This document shows positions 23,784 to 31,193 of a DNA stretch of 64,000 nt, one piece after another. Origin of the DNA: Bacillota bacterium (GTDB lineage: Bacteria; Bacillota; Clostridia; Oscillospirales; Acutalibacteraceae); assembly GCA_021769885.1 (NCBI GenBank), contig JAETSA010000009.1:1-64000 (forward strand), in the 5' to 3' direction. The position numbers and the translations under genes are program-made. The notes below the pieces were generated by a model. That model was not told where the DNA came from and did no database searches. It saw only the letters and a list, made by a program, of their open reading frames with translations. Position 1 is the first letter of the stretch; every line of letters starts with the position of its first letter.

Positions 23784-24437
23784 ATGATGCATATAATCGT
23801 CAGCCATGTTTCCAAAACAATCAAAAACAATCCTGTTATCCGAGATATTTCCATGGAACTGCACAGTGGCGTCGTATATGGCTTCAAGGGCATTAACGGC
23901 TCGGGAAAAACCATGCTGATGCGGCTGATATGCGGGCTTATCCGCCCAACGCAGGGTGAAATATCCATGAACGGAAAAATCCTCGGAAAGGATATATCCT
24001 TTCCCGAAAGCATTGGCATATTTTTGGAAAATCCTGCATTTTTGGATGCATATTCAGGCTTTCAGAACCTGAAATTGTTAGCTTCCATAAAATCCGTTGC
24101 ATCAGATGCGGACATTCGCAACACGCTTCTGCGCGTGGGCTTGGACCCCGACAGCCGAAAAAATTATAAAAAATATTCCCTCGGAATGAAACAACGGTTA
24201 GGTATAGCCGCGGCGGTTATGGAAAAGCCCGACATTGTCATTTTGGATGAACCGACAAACTCGCTGGATGAAGGCGGTGTAAATCTTGTGAAACGCATTG
24301 TACAGGATGAAAAAGAAAGAGGCGCCTTGGTCATTATTTCCTGTCATGATGCGGAAATTCTGAAAGGGTTGTCAGATGAAACCTTTTTGTTAGAGCAAGG
24401 ACGCTTGGTCGGACATATTACGGGGGGGAACATATGA
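23784..24437 (+). CDS. ABC transporter ATP-binding protein
   Basis: The 217 residues make a single nucleotide-binding domain: Walker A GINGSGKT near residues 37-44, Q-loop region before ENPAFLD, signature YSLGMKQRL (SLGMK variant of LSGGQ, usual in this class), Walker B IVILDEPTN and the H-loop ISCHD. Start at 23784, with a second ATG three bases on, after AAGGAGGAG. The stop overlaps the next gene (ATGA). The short length and the SLGMKQR signature are typical of BcrA/lantibiotic-immunity type ATPases. Confidence 0.9.
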   Translation: MMHIIVSHVSKTIKNNPVIRDISMELHSGVVYGFKGINGSGKTMLMRLICGLIRPTQGEISMNGKILGKDISFPESIGIFLENPAFLDAYSGFQNLKLLASIKSVASDADIRNTLLRVGLDPDSRKNYKKYSLGMKQRLGIAAAVMEKPDIVILDEPTNSLDEGGVNLVKRIVQDEKERGALVIISCHDAEILKGLSDETFLLEQGRLVGHITGGNI

Positions 24438-25045
24438 AAAAGAAAGCAGTCGTGATTTCCCTTTGCTCTGTTTGTTTTGCCGCTTGGATTTTCGGTGTGA
24501 TTTATACCAATGTTCGAGCAGAAAGACCTGTTGTCAAAACGTATTCTATAAACGAGCCTGTTCCCTATGAATCGGATTATTTCAGGCGTTCTGACAATAT
24601 CCTAAGAGGCTATACCGCAACCGTTCTCGGTTCGGAGATTCTCCCCTATGATGCATATGCAGAAAAATACAATATTGATTTACCTGAGGTTGGGACAGAC
24701 GAATTCGGGAATCCCGTATACAGACCGGAATATGTTTATGATATAGAGGTGAAATTTGCAAATACAGATAACGAAGACGGCGGCATCGATATGTTTGATA
24801 CGCTTTTAGTAAACGGCGATGCACTTATGCTGCGCGCGGATGAATATTTGTGGGATAAAATGTACCCGCAGCTTGCCGGCTCCTATTCATTCCGTCTGCG
24901 TCCGAATACAGAAAAGGTGTTTCACATTCCCTTTGTTGTTGAGTCTGTATACAGCAAACGATATCCTATTGAAAAGATTAAAAAACAAAAGATGGCTCTG
25001 GTTATTTCCCAATATCCTGTAAAAAAAATAATAGAAATCCCGTAA
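24434..25045 (+). CDS. Exported or membrane-anchored accessory protein of the ABC cassette
   Basis: The 203 residues are translationally coupled to the ATPase by an ATGA overlap. One N-terminal hydrophobic segment (residues 5-26, AVVISLCSVCFAAWIFGVIY) acts as anchor or uncleaved signal; no lipobox. The exported part has an Ig-like feel, with a YDIEVKFANTDNEDGGIDMFDTLL segment comparable in style to the lipoprotein at 21378, so both may be related outside-facing domains. Similarity to DUF5028-type proteins is a guess. The stop codon lies in the stem of the terminator that ends the operon. Confidence 0.65.
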   Translation: MKKKAVVISLCSVCFAAWIFGVIYTNVRAERPVVKTYSINEPVPYESDYFRRSDNILRGYTATVLGSEILPYDAYAEKYNIDLPEVGTDEFGNPVYRPEYVYDIEVKFANTDNEDGGIDMFDTLLVNGDALMLRADEYLWDKMYPQLAGSYSFRLRPNTEKVFHIPFVVESVYSKRYPIEKIKKQKMALVISQYPVKKIIEIP

Positions 25046-25080
25046 AAAGGGGACAGTCCCCTTTTTACGGGATTGTTTTT
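25035..25080 (+). terminator. Terminator of the ABC cassette with 19-bp perfect arms
   Basis: Arms 25035-25053 and 25055-25073 are perfectly complementary (core AAAAAGGGGAC/GTCCCCTTTTT) around one central base, followed by GTTTTTT. The stop codon of the preceding gene lies inside the left arm. Confidence 0.9.
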
Positions 25081-25165
25081 TAAGCGTTGCTGTAGAAGAA
25101 GAGTCGCACATCGCACGAAGTGAATTTGACTCGCGCGTAGGGATGCTATAATCTACAATCCGATT

Positions 25166-25217
25166 AACGCCCCCTCCCCTAGGGGGCTGGCACGCCGCAG
25201 GCGTGACTGGGGGAGTT
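25166..25217. repeat. Type C palindromic repeat, copy 2
   Basis: CCCCTCCCCTAGGGGG hairpin followed by a CACGCC/GGCGTG hairpin and CTGGGGGAG. Preceded by CTATAATCTACAATCCG, which also precedes the copies near 46050 and, inverted, 56787, so the repeat unit extends into that flank. Confidence 0.65.
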
Positions 25218-25218
25218 T

Positions 25219-25470
25219 TCCTTGTCCGTCCGCGGGCGCGCAATGCGCGCCCCTACGAGGTTGGCGCATCATCGTTGGGTTTGTGCAAAATCCGACCCGC
25301 AGAAGTCTGCAAAAAGCCCTACGGAACGACACTAAGGTCGTTCCCTACGCCCGCCCGAGCAAGTGAAAAATCTGCACAATCAAGCGACGAATCACCAACT
25401 CGTAGGGACAGCCCTCGCGGCTGTCCGTTTCGCGAGCGGTGCGCGCAATCGTCCCTAAGTATTCTGCGCG
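25219..25470. repeat. Hairpin-word repeat array 3
   Basis: Words GGGCGCGCA/TGCGCGCCC, GGAACGAC/GTCGTTCC and GGACAGCC/GGCTGTCC with the standard linkers. No gene is supported. Confidence 0.7.
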
Positions 25471-25472
25471 AA

Positions 25473-25736
25473 TTACCGCATCAGCAACACGGTGGCGACT
25501 GTGCCGACAGCGGCGACCGCCCCGCTGCCGAGTGCCCAATATAAAATACTTTTTATATACCGACGGCGTGTTTTCGGCAGACGGTCGGGGGTCTGCAATG
25601 CCTTTTCGGCCGCCTTTCGCAGTTTTTCCTCATCCGCAAAGGCAAACTCCGGCTTCACAAAAAAGAACGCCCGCTCAAAATACGGCGAGCCGGTTTCCCG
25701 AATTTCCAACACCTGCCGATTGATTCCCTTGACCAT
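25473..25736 (-). CDS. Small conserved-looking tail-anchored protein
   Basis: The 87 residues start at the ATG at 25736, after GGAGG; nine further in-frame codons lie upstream of the ribosome site. It begins MVKGINRQVLEI and carries an aromatic segment (SPYFERAFFFVKPEF), a charged helix (DEEKLRKAAEKAL), a basic stretch and a C-terminal membrane segment (residues about 66-86, ILYWALGSGAVAAVGTVATV). I recall similar small proteins in Clostridia without a known function. Its leader matches one end of the MITE-like element at 30903-31178. Confidence 0.65.
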   Translation of the reverse strand: MVKGINRQVLEIRETGSPYFERAFFFVKPEFAFADEEKLRKAAEKALQTPDRLPKTRRRYIKSILYWALGSGAVAAVGTVATVLLMR

Positions 25737-25779
25737 ATCTTCGCCTCCGTATTTGTTAACCATAGCGTACGTGTACGAA

Positions 25780-26250
25780 AGATTTCAGCTATAGTGTGGA
25801 TAAAATTCCAAAAATTATGCGTCAAAGACGAGGAATCGGGGACGAAAAAATTAGGCGAATTTTGTCAATATGGGATTTTCACCAAACTTATAAACGGAAA
25901 GGATTATACAAATAGTATATCTTTTAATGTTCAAAAATGTTCAAAACCCTGTTCAAAATGTTAAAAAGTGCGCTGGAAATGGCGTAAATACTCCCTCAAA
26001 CCCGAGTTTTGAACATATGTTTATAAACTTTGCGAAAGTTTTGCTGAAATACTATTTGTTTCGGACGCTTTACAAAATATACAGTTTGGAGCGGCGTGTA
26101 GTCAGATTCTAAGTTTTTTTCTTGTGCATTTTGCCATTGTGGATTTTGTACGGAATTTCCGAATTTTTTTGTGCGTTTTGAGCGTTTGTCGTGTATCCGC
26201 TTCGTCTACATACAATAATTATTAAGAAAATATTAATTATAACAAAGTAT
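25780..26250. other. AT-rich gene-free stretch with iterated TGTTCAAAA
   Basis: No gene is supported. Three direct copies of TGTTCAAAA begin at 25928, 25938 and 25950 (10 and 12 bases apart) and an inverted copy lies at 26007-26015. A single TGTGGATAA (DnaA-box-like) is at 25795-25803. Base composition is much more AT-rich than the surroundings. It may be a regulatory region for a DNA-binding protein; nothing else identifiable. Confidence 0.4.
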
Positions 26251-26251
26251 A

Positions 26252-26280
26252 TTGCATTGCAAGGTAGTGCGTGCTATACT
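26252..26280 (+). promoter_or_regulatory. Promoter of the padR operon
   Basis: TTGCAT (26252-26257), 17 bases, TATACT (26275-26280). The palindrome TTGCATTGCAA at 26252-26262 covers the -35 and could be the PadR operator (autoregulation is usual in this family; the site assignment is inference). Confidence 0.6.
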
Positions 26281-26357
26281 GTAGGCAGTGACAGGTACAG
26301 ACGCGGCGGATTTCGCCGAATCCGTCCTGCAAATCCCAAGAAGAAAGGAGCGCAGGT

Positions 26358-26675
26358 ATGAACACACAATTCAAAAAAGGCGTGTTAGAGCTATGCGTGC
26401 TCTCCCTTTTAAAACAGGGCGACAAATACGGCTACGAATTGGCGGATTCCGTCGGGAAACAAATTGATATTTCCGAGGGCTCGATTTATCCGCTGCTCAA
26501 GCGACTGCGAGCCGAGGGCTTCTTTGAGGTCTACTTGAAGGAATCTCCCTCAGGTCCCGCGCGTAAGTATTACCGTCTGACGCAAAAGGGTGCCGATATG
26601 CAAGTCCACCTTGAAAACGAATGGCGCGAATTTACTGCGAGCGTTTCCACTTTTATCGGAGGTGATTCTGAATGA
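26358..26675 (+). CDS. PadR family transcriptional regulator
   Basis: The 105 residues form a winged-helix DNA-binding domain with the PadR pattern: [27 protein letters not shown], then [17 protein letters not shown] (recognition helix and wing) and [10 protein letters not shown]. It lacks a long C-terminal dimerisation domain, so it is the short PadR-s2 type. The ATG follows AAAGGAG. It overlaps the HAAS-domain gene by 4 bases and leads the classic padR-HAAS-DUF4097-pspC cassette, in which PadR usually represses its own operon in response to envelope-related cues. Confidence 0.93.
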   Translation: MNTQFKKGVLELCVLSLLKQGDKYGYELADSVGKQIDISEGSIYPLLKRLRAEGFFEVYLKESPSGPARKYYRLTQKGADMQVHLENEWREFTASVSTFIGGDSE

Positions 26676-27229
26676 ACAAAACCGAATTTTTACAAGAGCT
26701 TTACAATCATCTTCTGCCGCTGTCCGCTGAGGAGCGCAGTGAGATCATAGCGGATTTCGAGGACCATTTCCGAGCAGGACTCGAACGCGGCAAAACTGAG
26801 GAGCAAATCTGTGCGGAATTGGGCAATCCGTATACGTGTGCACTGCAATTTCTGCGCACAAGCGATACGCAGCAGACCCCGCCCCCGCCGCCTCCGCAAT
26901 ACAATGCACCGCCCGCCGCACCGCCTGTGCCGCCGTACGGCAACCGCACACCGCAGTCGGTGAATGACCGACGCAACAAAACGCTTTGGGGCATTCTGTT
27001 TTTCATCGTACTTTTCTGCGCCATCGGCGTATACCCCGCAAGCATCGCTCTGATGCTGTGCCCGATTGCCATTCTGATTGCGGCAATCGTTGCGGTCGCC
27101 TTCGTGCCGACGGGGATAATGGTCGGTCTGATGATTTCGCTGTCGGTCTTTTTGTTCTCGCTCGGTCTGTTCGGCTTCCTTTTGACCACCTGGCTTTTGA
27201 AGCTGAGCTACCGCCGTGCGGGGTTTTAA
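26672..27229 (+). CDS. HAAS (DUF1700) domain membrane protein
   Basis: The 185 residues. Residues 1-60 form the HAAS signalling-type domain ([20 protein letters not shown], then an acidic helix and [11 protein letters not shown]). A Pro-rich linker ([20 protein letters not shown]) follows near 70-90, then three membrane segments. HAAS proteins are nearly always paired with PadR and are thought to sense or relay envelope state. ATGA overlap with padR. No oddities beyond the long Pro tract. Confidence 0.85.
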   Translation: MNKTEFLQELYNHLLPLSAEERSEIIADFEDHFRAGLERGKTEEQICAELGNPYTCALQFLRTSDTQQTPPPPPPQYNAPPAAPPVPPYGNRTPQSVNDRRNKTLWGILFFIVLFCAIGVYPASIALMLCPIAILIAAIVAVAFVPTGIMVGLMISLSVFLFSLGLFGFLLTTWLLKLSYRRAGF

Positions 27230-27235
27230 CGGGAG

Positions 27236-28150
27236 GTGAAAAAAATGAAAAAAGCACTTTGGATTACCGCAACCGTTGTCGTGATTTCCTTGCTCTGCAC
27301 CGTCTGCTTCAGCGTTGCCCTCGGGTCGCAGGGGGTACAAACAATTCTGTCGCAGGATTGGGAGCAGAAACTTGCGTATTGGTCACATAATATAAAAGCG
27401 ATTGACGATGCGTTAGATGCTGTGGATGATTTTGCCGACGCAAATACAGAAAATATGCCCAAGACGAACGAGCAAATCGCGGAATTGCCCTTGCGCGACG
27501 ACCTGTATGTCCGTATGGACTGCGGTGAGGTTGTCATACAACGCGGTACAGGGGATAAGATCATTACCAAATTAGAGCAGTTCTCCCGCGATATCCATGA
27601 AACACGAAATCTTGTCTTGACGATCACCAACGAGAATACGCTTTCGGTATCCTATCCGAACGACTGGAATCATATACAGGCGCGGCTGACCATTACGATT
27701 CCGCACAACATCACAACACTGGATATCCATGTCAGTGCGGGCAATTTAGACATAGAGGATATTACAGCAACAACGCTGTCTGCCGATGTGGATGCGGGGA
27801 ATATCTCGTTAGAGCGTGTCACCGCAAAAACCGCCACCGTACACACAGACCTCGGCGAAATTGAAATTGACGGCGATGTGCGTATGGAAGACAGCCTGAC
27901 CGTAACCAACGATTGCGGCGATGTTGAGTTCGACATCCCGAGAACCGCACCGTATGTGCTGGAATTTCAGGTCGACATGGGAAATATACAGATTGATGAA
28001 GAAACCGAACGTCTGCACTACGGGAAAATTCAACGTACCGGAACCGGTGGCGACGGGTATTTCCTGCGAAATGACGTCGGAAAAGATGTTCAATATCACA
28101 TTTCAGTCACTGTAAAATTAGGCAATTTAAAAATTGACGAAGCAGATTAA
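27236..28150 (+). CDS. DUF4097-type putative envelope protein
   Basis: The 304 residues with an N-terminal signal or anchor (residues 5-27) and a C-terminal right-handed beta-helix-like region of short repeats: LDIEDITATTLSADVDAGNI, LERVTAKTATVHTDLGEIEI, VTNDCGDVEF, QVDMGNIQI, VTVKLGNLKI. This repeat pattern is characteristic of the DUF4097/DUF4098 'putative adhesin' family, which accompanies PadR-HAAS operons. The ATG follows GGGAGGTG, 7 bases after the previous stop. The role is probably outside-facing and structural; adhesion itself is not established for the family. Confidence 0.8.
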   Translation: MKKMKKALWITATVVVISLLCTVCFSVALGSQGVQTILSQDWEQKLAYWSHNIKAIDDALDAVDDFADANTENMPKTNEQIAELPLRDDLYVRMDCGEVVIQRGTGDKIITKLEQFSRDIHETRNLVLTITNENTLSVSYPNDWNHIQARLTITIPHNITTLDIHVSAGNLDIEDITATTLSADVDAGNISLERVTAKTATVHTDLGEIEIDGDVRMEDSLTVTNDCGDVEFDIPRTAPYVLEFQVDMGNIQIDEETERLHYGKIQRTGTGGDGYFLRNDVGKDVQYHISVTVKLGNLKIDEAD

Positions 28151-28189
28151 AAATCCTATTACAATATTTTATAAAAAGGAGTCTTTCCA

Positions 28190-28396
28190 ATGAAAAAGAA
28201 ACTGTATAGAAGCAATCAGGACAAAATGCTTTGCGGCGTGCTCGGCGGTCTTGCAGAGTACATCGGCATCGATTCCACCCTCCTGCGCATCATATATGCG
28301 GCAGTTGCGGCGTTTACGGCGGTATTCCCGTGCCTTGTGCTCTACATCATCTGCGCCGTAATCATTCCCGAAGCACCGTTTGATGTGGAACAGTAA
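28190..28396 (+). CDS. PspC domain protein
   Basis: The 68 residues make a minimal PspC protein: KLYRSNQDKMLCGVLGGLAEYIGIDSTLLR followed by one or two membrane helices (IIYAAVAAFTAVFPCLVLYIICAVII). PspC domains are linked to membrane-stress responses. The start follows AAAAGGAG, and a good terminator follows 33 bases after the stop, making it the last gene of the padR operon. Confidence 0.92.
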   Translation: MKKKLYRSNQDKMLCGVLGGLAEYIGIDSTLLRIIYAAVAAFTAVFPCLVLYIICAVIIPEAPFDVEQ

Positions 28397-28428
28397 GTCT
28401 TACAACACGCAAGTCTATAAAAAAACAG

Positions 28429-28470
28429 CAACAACCGAGAGAGCATACAGCCCTTTCGGTTGTTGTTTTT
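28429..28470 (+). terminator. Terminator of the padR-pspC operon
   Basis: Arms CAACAACCGA and TCGGTTGTTG (10 bp), 17-base loop, followed by TTTTT. Confidence 0.85.
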
Positions 28471-28532
28471 CTGTATTTGGAGTATGCGGGAGTTTGTCGC
28501 GAGAGGGCGGATGTACACAAAATTGTCATTCT

Positions 28533-29210
28533 GCGGCGCGGGCAAGCCCGCGCCGCAGAATATCACACCGCACAGGGTAAATTTAATGATTTGTAGGGAA
28601 CGACCTCTGTGTCGTTCCACAAAATCTGCACAAAATAAATTTAATCCGCAAATCGTAGGGACAGCCCTCGCGGCTGTCCGTTTTTCCCACAGCACAAGGT
28701 TTAATGGATTCGCAAATCGTAGGGGTCGCTGTTCTCGCCTGCCGGCTCGGTCAGCGCTTCTAAGCTTCGCTTAGAGGTGTCCACTGGACACCCGCACTCT
28801 CAGCGACCCGCGGGCGAACACTGTGCGCGCCCCTACGGGGTTTGCGCATCACCGTCTTGTTGTACAGATTTCGGCGGGCGGATGAGGGCATCCGCCCCTA
28901 CGGGTTGCGGTTTACCGTTGGGTTTGTGTGAACTCTGACCGTGCTCGGGCGATTCGTGAATCGCCCCTACAGGCGTAGGGAACGACCTTAAGTGTCGTTC
29001 CGTAGGGTTTTTGCAAATCCGACCATGCTTGGGCGGGCGTGGAAACCCGCCCCTACGAGGTTGGTGTGTCCCCGTTGATTTGTTCTAATTTCGCAGGCGC
29101 GCAATGCGTGTCCCTACGGGTGGCGCATCACCGTTGGGATTGTGCGAAATTCGACCGTGCGCGGGGCGCCGAGGTCGTCGCCCCCTACGAGTTGTGTACC
29201 ACCATTTGGT
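28533..29210. repeat. Hairpin-word array 4 with a nested type A cassette
   Basis: About 680 bases without genes. Words include GCGGCGCGGG/CCCGCGCCGC, GGAACGAC, GGACAGCC, GGGCGGATG, GGGCGATTC, GGGCGGG and GGGGCG. At 28722-28810 an outer GGGTCGCTG/CAGCGACCC stem encloses a type A cassette with inner stems TCTAAGC/GCTTAGA and GGTGTCC/GGACACC. Confidence 0.75.
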
Positions 29211-29213
29211 TTT

Positions 29214-30368
29214 TTATTTTCCTCTCGTCAACAAACACACCGTTTCCACATGGGCAGTATGCGGGAACATATCAACGGGTTGGATTTTTTTGACGGTGTA
29301 ACCGTTTTTGCAAAGATAGAGCAAATCGCGCTGTTGGGTTTCGGGGTTGCAGGAGATATAGACAATCCTTTGCGGGGCAAGCGTGACGAGCGACGAAAGG
29401 AATGTGCGGTCACTGCCCGCACGGGGCGGGTCCATCAACACCACATCGGCGTGTTCGCCCGCATTTGCCGCCGCAAGCATAAATTCGCCCGCGTCCGCTT
29501 CGACAAACCGAATATTTTGAATCTGATTGATTTTGGCGTTTTCTTTTGCGTCCTTGACAGCGTCGCCGTTCAATTCCACGCCGATGACCTGCTTTGCGTG
29601 CGGGGCGGCGAAAATGCCGATCGTTCCCGTTCCGCAATAGGCATCAATGACAGTTTCCGTACCGCGCAGGTCGGCAAACTCCAGCGCCTTGCGATACAAA
29701 ACTTCCGTTTGCACGGGGTTGATTTGGTAAAACGCACGTGCCGAAATACGGAATGTCATATCGTCGAGCTGCTCCTCAATCTTGCCGTCGCCGAACAGGA
29801 CTATTTCCTCTTTGCCGAGCACCATACTCGTCCGACGCGGATTCACATTTTGCAACACGGTCGTGATTTCGGGATGCGCTTTTAAAAGGGCGTTTACAAA
29901 CGAGCGCTTTTTCGGAAACTCACGCGTGCCCGTCACCAAAACAACCATAATCTGTCCGCTTCGAAAGCCGCGTTTCACAAGCACGTGCCGCAAAAATCCG
30001 CGTTTTGTATCGGGGTCGTACGGCAGGAGCTTAAAGCTTTTTAGCAGCTTACGCACGGTGACGATAATTTCATCGGCTTTTTCGTCCTCAGTGCGGCAGT
30101 GTTCCACGGCGACTACCTTATGCGACGCCGCCTGATACACGCCCGAAATAATATTTTTATGCGCATCCAGCGCGAACGCCGCCTGCACCTTGTTGCGGTA
30201 ATGATAGGGATTTTGCATCCCGATAATCTCTTCCACGCGGCAGAAACGTCCGAGCAAGCGGATGCACAAAACCTGCTTATGCTTTAACTGCTGTGCGTAG
30301 GTCAGATTTTGCAGTTGACAACCGCCGCATTTTTTAGCATACGGACAGCCGTGTCGGGATCGCGCCAT
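29214..30368 (-). CDS. rlmD: 23S rRNA (uracil-C5)-methyltransferase, RlmD/TrmA family
   Basis: Methylates a uridine of 23S rRNA with AdoMet. The 384 residues start directly with the Fe-S motif CPYAKKCGGC (Cys 8, 14, 17), so the N-terminal TRAM domain of typical RlmD is missing; other TRAM-less members exist in this family. The Rossmann domain has DAYCGTGTIGIF and LMDPPRAG; YISCNPETQQRDL near residue 348 carries the catalytic Cys. The exact target uridine (747 or 1939 in E. coli numbering) cannot be told from sequence. It has its own promoter (30413-30441). Confidence 0.88.
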   Translation of the reverse strand: MARSRHGCPYAKKCGGCQLQNLTYAQQLKHKQVLCIRLLGRFCRVEEIIGMQNPYHYRNKVQAAFALDAHKNIISGVYQAASHKVVAVEHCRTEDEKADEIIVTVRKLLKSFKLLPYDPDTKRGFLRHVLVKRGFRSGQIMVVLVTGTREFPKKRSFVNALLKAHPEITTVLQNVNPRRTSMVLGKEEIVLFGDGKIEEQLDDMTFRISARAFYQINPVQTEVLYRKALEFADLRGTETVIDAYCGTGTIGIFAAPHAKQVIGVELNGDAVKDAKENAKINQIQNIRFVEADAGEFMLAAANAGEHADVVLMDPPRAGSDRTFLSSLVTLAPQRIVYISCNPETQQRDLLYLCKNGYTVKKIQPVDMFPHTAHVETVCLLTRGK

Positions 30369-30412
30369 CGGGAAATACCCCTTTCAGATAAAATTCGTTT
30401 CAATGTAACAGT

Positions 30413-30441
30413 ATCATAGCACGTTTTTGCTGTTTTGACAA
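30413..30441 (-). promoter_or_regulatory. Promoter of the rlmD gene
   Basis: On the minus strand TTGTCA, 17 bases, TATGAT; the start of transcription falls about 40 bases before the ATG. Confidence 0.75.
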
Positions 30442-30636
30442 TCCGTGCCGACGGATAGCCCGGCGGCGCAAAATCTGTCAATTTGTTTGGGCGGTTAAAA
30501 CCGGCTTCAGAGCTTCGGGAAGAAAACGTACAAAAACTGGGAATAATAGGGCTTGATATACAACACTTTCAAGCGTAAATGGCAATTTGCACAAATATTC
30601 GTTTTGGTTTTCGTGCAACATTTCGACTGATTTTTA

Positions 30637-30665
30637 TTTACAAATGCCGGTGGAAGTGCTATAGT
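30637..30665 (+). promoter_or_regulatory. Promoter of the 50-residue peptide gene
   Basis: TTTACA (30637-30642), 17 bases, TATAGT (30660-30665). It shares the 17-base block TTTATTTACAAATGCCG (30633-30649) with the radical SAM promoter at 18301-18333 in the same register. Confidence 0.75.
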
Positions 30666-30703
30666 AAAGATACAAAAAGATATTGTGAAAGGAGTGAAAA
30701 AGA

Positions 30704-30856
30704 ATGTTAGATCAGTTAGGTCAGGTTATCAATCAGTTGATGGAGGCGTTAACCAGCCTCGGTCTGCCGATGGATCAAATTACCGAATTTTTCGGCGGTC
30801 TCATGTCAAAGATTGCAGAAATCCTTGGGCCGATTATCGGTGGTATCGGCGGCTAA
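30704..30856 (+). CDS. Free-standing 50-residue amphipathic peptide
   Basis: Too short for usual gene calling but well supported: AAAGGAG 8 bases before the ATG, a promoter 39 bases upstream and a terminator 17 bases after the stop. The peptide begins MLDQLGQVIN and ends GPIIGGIGG. It has no Cys, few aromatics (two Phe), a net negative charge, heptad-like spacing of Leu/Ile/Met and a flexible Gly-rich tail. There is no signal peptide or double-Gly leader. The size and amphipathicity recall leaderless bacteriocins or phenol-soluble-modulin-like peptides, but most of those are cationic, so the function is open. Confidence 0.7.
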   Translation: MLDQLGQVINQLMEALTSLGLPMDQITEFFGGLMSKIAEILGPIIGGIGG

Positions 30857-30872
30857 TCAATTGGTCAGTCGG

Positions 30873-30901
30873 ACGGCGGCGTATTTTCGCCGCCGTTTTC
30901 T
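30873..30901 (+). terminator. Terminator of the peptide gene
   Basis: Perfect 9-bp stem ACGGCGGCG/CGCCGCCGT, loop TATTTT, followed by TTTCTTT. Confidence 0.9.
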
Positions 30902-30902
30902 T

Positions 30903-31178
30903 TAACCATAGCACACGCGTACGAACACGCCCAAAAGGCCTGCCTTGCGGGCACTTTTAAACTTATCGCCCTCGCAAGGCGTCAGCCTTGCTTCGCGCTC
31001 TGCGTCCAAAATTGCACCGCAATCCGTGCCTTTTGGGTCGCAGAATTTTCGAGTGCAGAATTTTTGACTCTGCGCGGCACAAAACGCAGTCAATCCTTTC
31101 GGATTGACGAGGATTTTAACAAAGCAGAGGCGGAAAGGCTGCCGCGAAAATCGTGTTCGGACGCGTGCGCTATGGTTA
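30903..31178. mobile_element. MITE-like element with 27-bp inverted ends
   Basis: Inverted ends 30903-30929 and 31152-31178 match at 25 of 27 positions; each begins TAACCATAGC and contains ACGCGT then CGAACACG. The 222-base interior has short palindromes (TCAATCC/GGATTGA, GCAAGG/CCTTGC) and no gene. The right end abuts the ribosome site of the lipoprotein gene at 31194. A related single end lies at 25757-25779, just upstream of the small protein at 25473-25736. No transposase or clear target duplication seen. Confidence 0.55.
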
Positions 31179-31193
31179 TACAGAGGACTCTAT

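Noticed and set aside
25795-25803. DnaA box TGTGGATAA in an AT-rich gap, as a sign of a replication origin
   Set aside because: Only one box, no dnaA, dnaN or other origin genes nearby; one 9-mer is likely by chance.
30902-31093. A 63-codon minus-strand open frame within the second MITE-like element
   Set aside because: No ribosome site, composition like non-coding DNA, and it starts and ends inside the element.
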